From Candidatus Nealsonbacteria bacterium RIFCSPHIGHO2_02_FULL_43_13 (GTDB lineage Bacteria; Patescibacteriota; Minisyncoccia; Minisyncoccales; MHMH01): 5,813 nucleotides of DNA. Of this stretch, positions 5,188 through 5,813 are shown piece by piece (position 1 is the stretch's first letter; every line of letters begins with the position of its first letter). The stretch spans positions 625 through 6,437 of the forward strand of contig MHMD01000031.1 of NCBI GenBank assembly GCA_001819295.1, in the 5' to 3' direction. The notes under the pieces were generated by a model. That model did no database searches and was not told the DNA's origin. It was given only the letters and a program-made list of their open reading frames with translations. Made by a program: the position numbers and the translations under genes.

Positions 5188-5466
5188 ATGGCCATTGAGT
5201 TTTTACAAGCGCAAAAAAGGCAAAGGTATCTGATTTTGATCTTAACGCTAGTTATTTGCGCCACTCTTTTGGTGGTTTGGCTGGGCTTTTTTAGGACTCC
5301 CGCAGCCGTTGCCCCGGCCTCTTTGCCCTTGGCAGCTCCGCCTAAAATTGAAATTAACTGGGATGCCCTGAAAGACGCAAAACTCGAGGCATTAGAGAGT
5401 TTCCTCCAAATTCCCCCCCTTAAAGATAAAGCCGGCCGGGCCAATCCTTTTACTTCTTACAAATGA
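5188..5466 (+). CDS. small single-pass membrane protein of the pilus operon, PilP position
   Basis: The 92-residue product has a basic N-terminus (QKRQRY), one membrane helix (about 13-35), a proline/alanine-rich linker (about 37-53) and a short acidic-helical C-terminal segment. It ends in IPPLKDKAGRANPF (75-88). It occupies the slot of PilP but lacks the lipoprotein Cys and the beta-sandwich domain, and is about half the usual length. I recall similar short proteins with a terminal GRxNPF in Parcubacteria pilus operons; I cannot verify this here. A role as a small platform subunit bridging PilN/PilO is an inference from position. Its stop overlaps the pilB start (ATGA). A run of seven Cs (5413-5419) encodes the two prolines before GRANPF and is a possible slippage site. 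Confidence 0.82.
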   Translation: MAIEFLQAQKRQRYLILILTLVICATLLVVWLGFFRTPAAVAPASLPLAAPPKIEINWDALKDAKLEALESFLQIPPLKDKAGRANPFTSYK

Positions 5467-5813
5467 CACTGACTCAATATTTAATTAAAAAAGGAGTGGT
5501 TGATAAAAAACAAGCGGCCGGCTTGGAGTACGATATTAAGGTTTCGGGCAGAAAAGAAGAAGAGGTAATTGTGGAGAAGGGGATTATCCCCGAAGATCTT
5601 GTTTTTGAATTAAAAGGCGAAAACCTGAAAGTGCCCGTCAGGAAAGTTTCGGCCGAAGAGGTGCCTCTGGAAACTTTGGAGCTTATTCCTCAAGAGTCGG
5701 CCAAGTATTACAGCATGATTCCTTTGTCGCAGAAAGAAAAAACCCTGGAAGTCGGCATGGTTTATCCGGAAGATTTGCGGGCGCAGGAAGCCTTGAAGTT
5801 TTTATCGAGGCAG
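5463..5813 (+). CDS. pilB: type IV pilus extension ATPase PilB, N-terminal part (3' end outside window)
   Basis: PilB is the cytoplasmic hexameric ATPase that powers pilus extension. Only 117 residues are in the window, ending in frame at the last base. They match the GspE/PilB N-terminal (MshEN-type) domain: MTLTQYLIKKGVVDKKQ, then VEKGIIPEDLV (37-47), LELIPQESAKYY (72-83), IPLSQKEKTLEVGMVYPEDL (86-105) and EALKFL. In some relatives this domain binds cyclic di-GMP; whether this one does cannot be told from what is visible. Walker A and B lie beyond the edge, so GspE-type or retraction ATPases are not strictly excluded, but PilT lacks this N-terminal domain. The start overlaps the preceding stop by four bases and has no Shine-Dalgarno sequence. 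Confidence 0.92.
   Translation, partial: MTLTQYLIKKGVVDKKQAAGLEYDIKVSGRKEEEVIVEKGIIPEDLVFELKGENLKVPVRKVSAEEVPLETLELIPQESAKYYSMIPLSQKEKTLEVGMVYPEDLRAQEALKFLSRQ

Noticed and set aside
5154..5444. Antisense open frame opposite the small pilus gene
   Set aside because: It is opposite a coupled operon gene with a clear membrane helix and has no supporting signal.

Overview
The window looks like a piece of a Patescibacteria (Candidate Phyla Radiation) genome, most likely Parcubacteria-like. The evidence is a compact type IV pilus operon in the order pilM-pilN-pilO-small protein-pilB, very short or overlapping gene junctions, and a CCTGCC/GGCAGG palindrome of a kind I associate with these genomes. 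The lineage is an inference from gene order and sequence style; no marker gene is present. Two genes end in TGA, so the code is the standard bacterial one and not the code 25 used by some sister phyla.

Layout. 2-499: the C-terminal part of an AT-rich hydrolase gene of the AAT / peptidase C45 (N-terminal nucleophile) type, entering from the left. 437-561: an exact 62-bp tandem duplication of the last codons of that gene. 562-800: a gene-free stretch packed with inverted repeats (a 22-bp perfect palindrome, a nested three-tier stem, and two related hairpins, the last ending in a T-run). 801-890: tRNA-Ser(UGA) with encoded CCA, followed by a weak terminator. 949-2971: a two-gene operon with a good sigma-70-like promoter, strong Shine-Dalgarno sites and a strong terminator; it encodes an unrecognised 220-residue protein and a 418-residue protein with an N-terminal J domain and a coiled coil. 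2976-5813: the pilus operon, reading off the right edge inside pilB.

How the genes work together. PilM (cytoplasmic actin-like), PilN and PilO (single-pass inner-membrane proteins) form the alignment/platform subcomplex of type IV pili. PilB is the hexameric ATPase that drives pilus extension. The small single-pass protein between pilO and pilB sits where PilP is found in Proteobacteria, but it is much shorter and is not an obvious PilP. The J-domain operon has its own promoter and terminator, so its position beside the pilus operon is not by itself evidence of a pilus role.

The best candidates for something undescribed are the two-gene J-domain module, the GRxNPF-ending small pilus protein, and the stem-rich block in front of the tRNA gene. 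The 62-bp duplication has a plausible assembly explanation and should be tested first.
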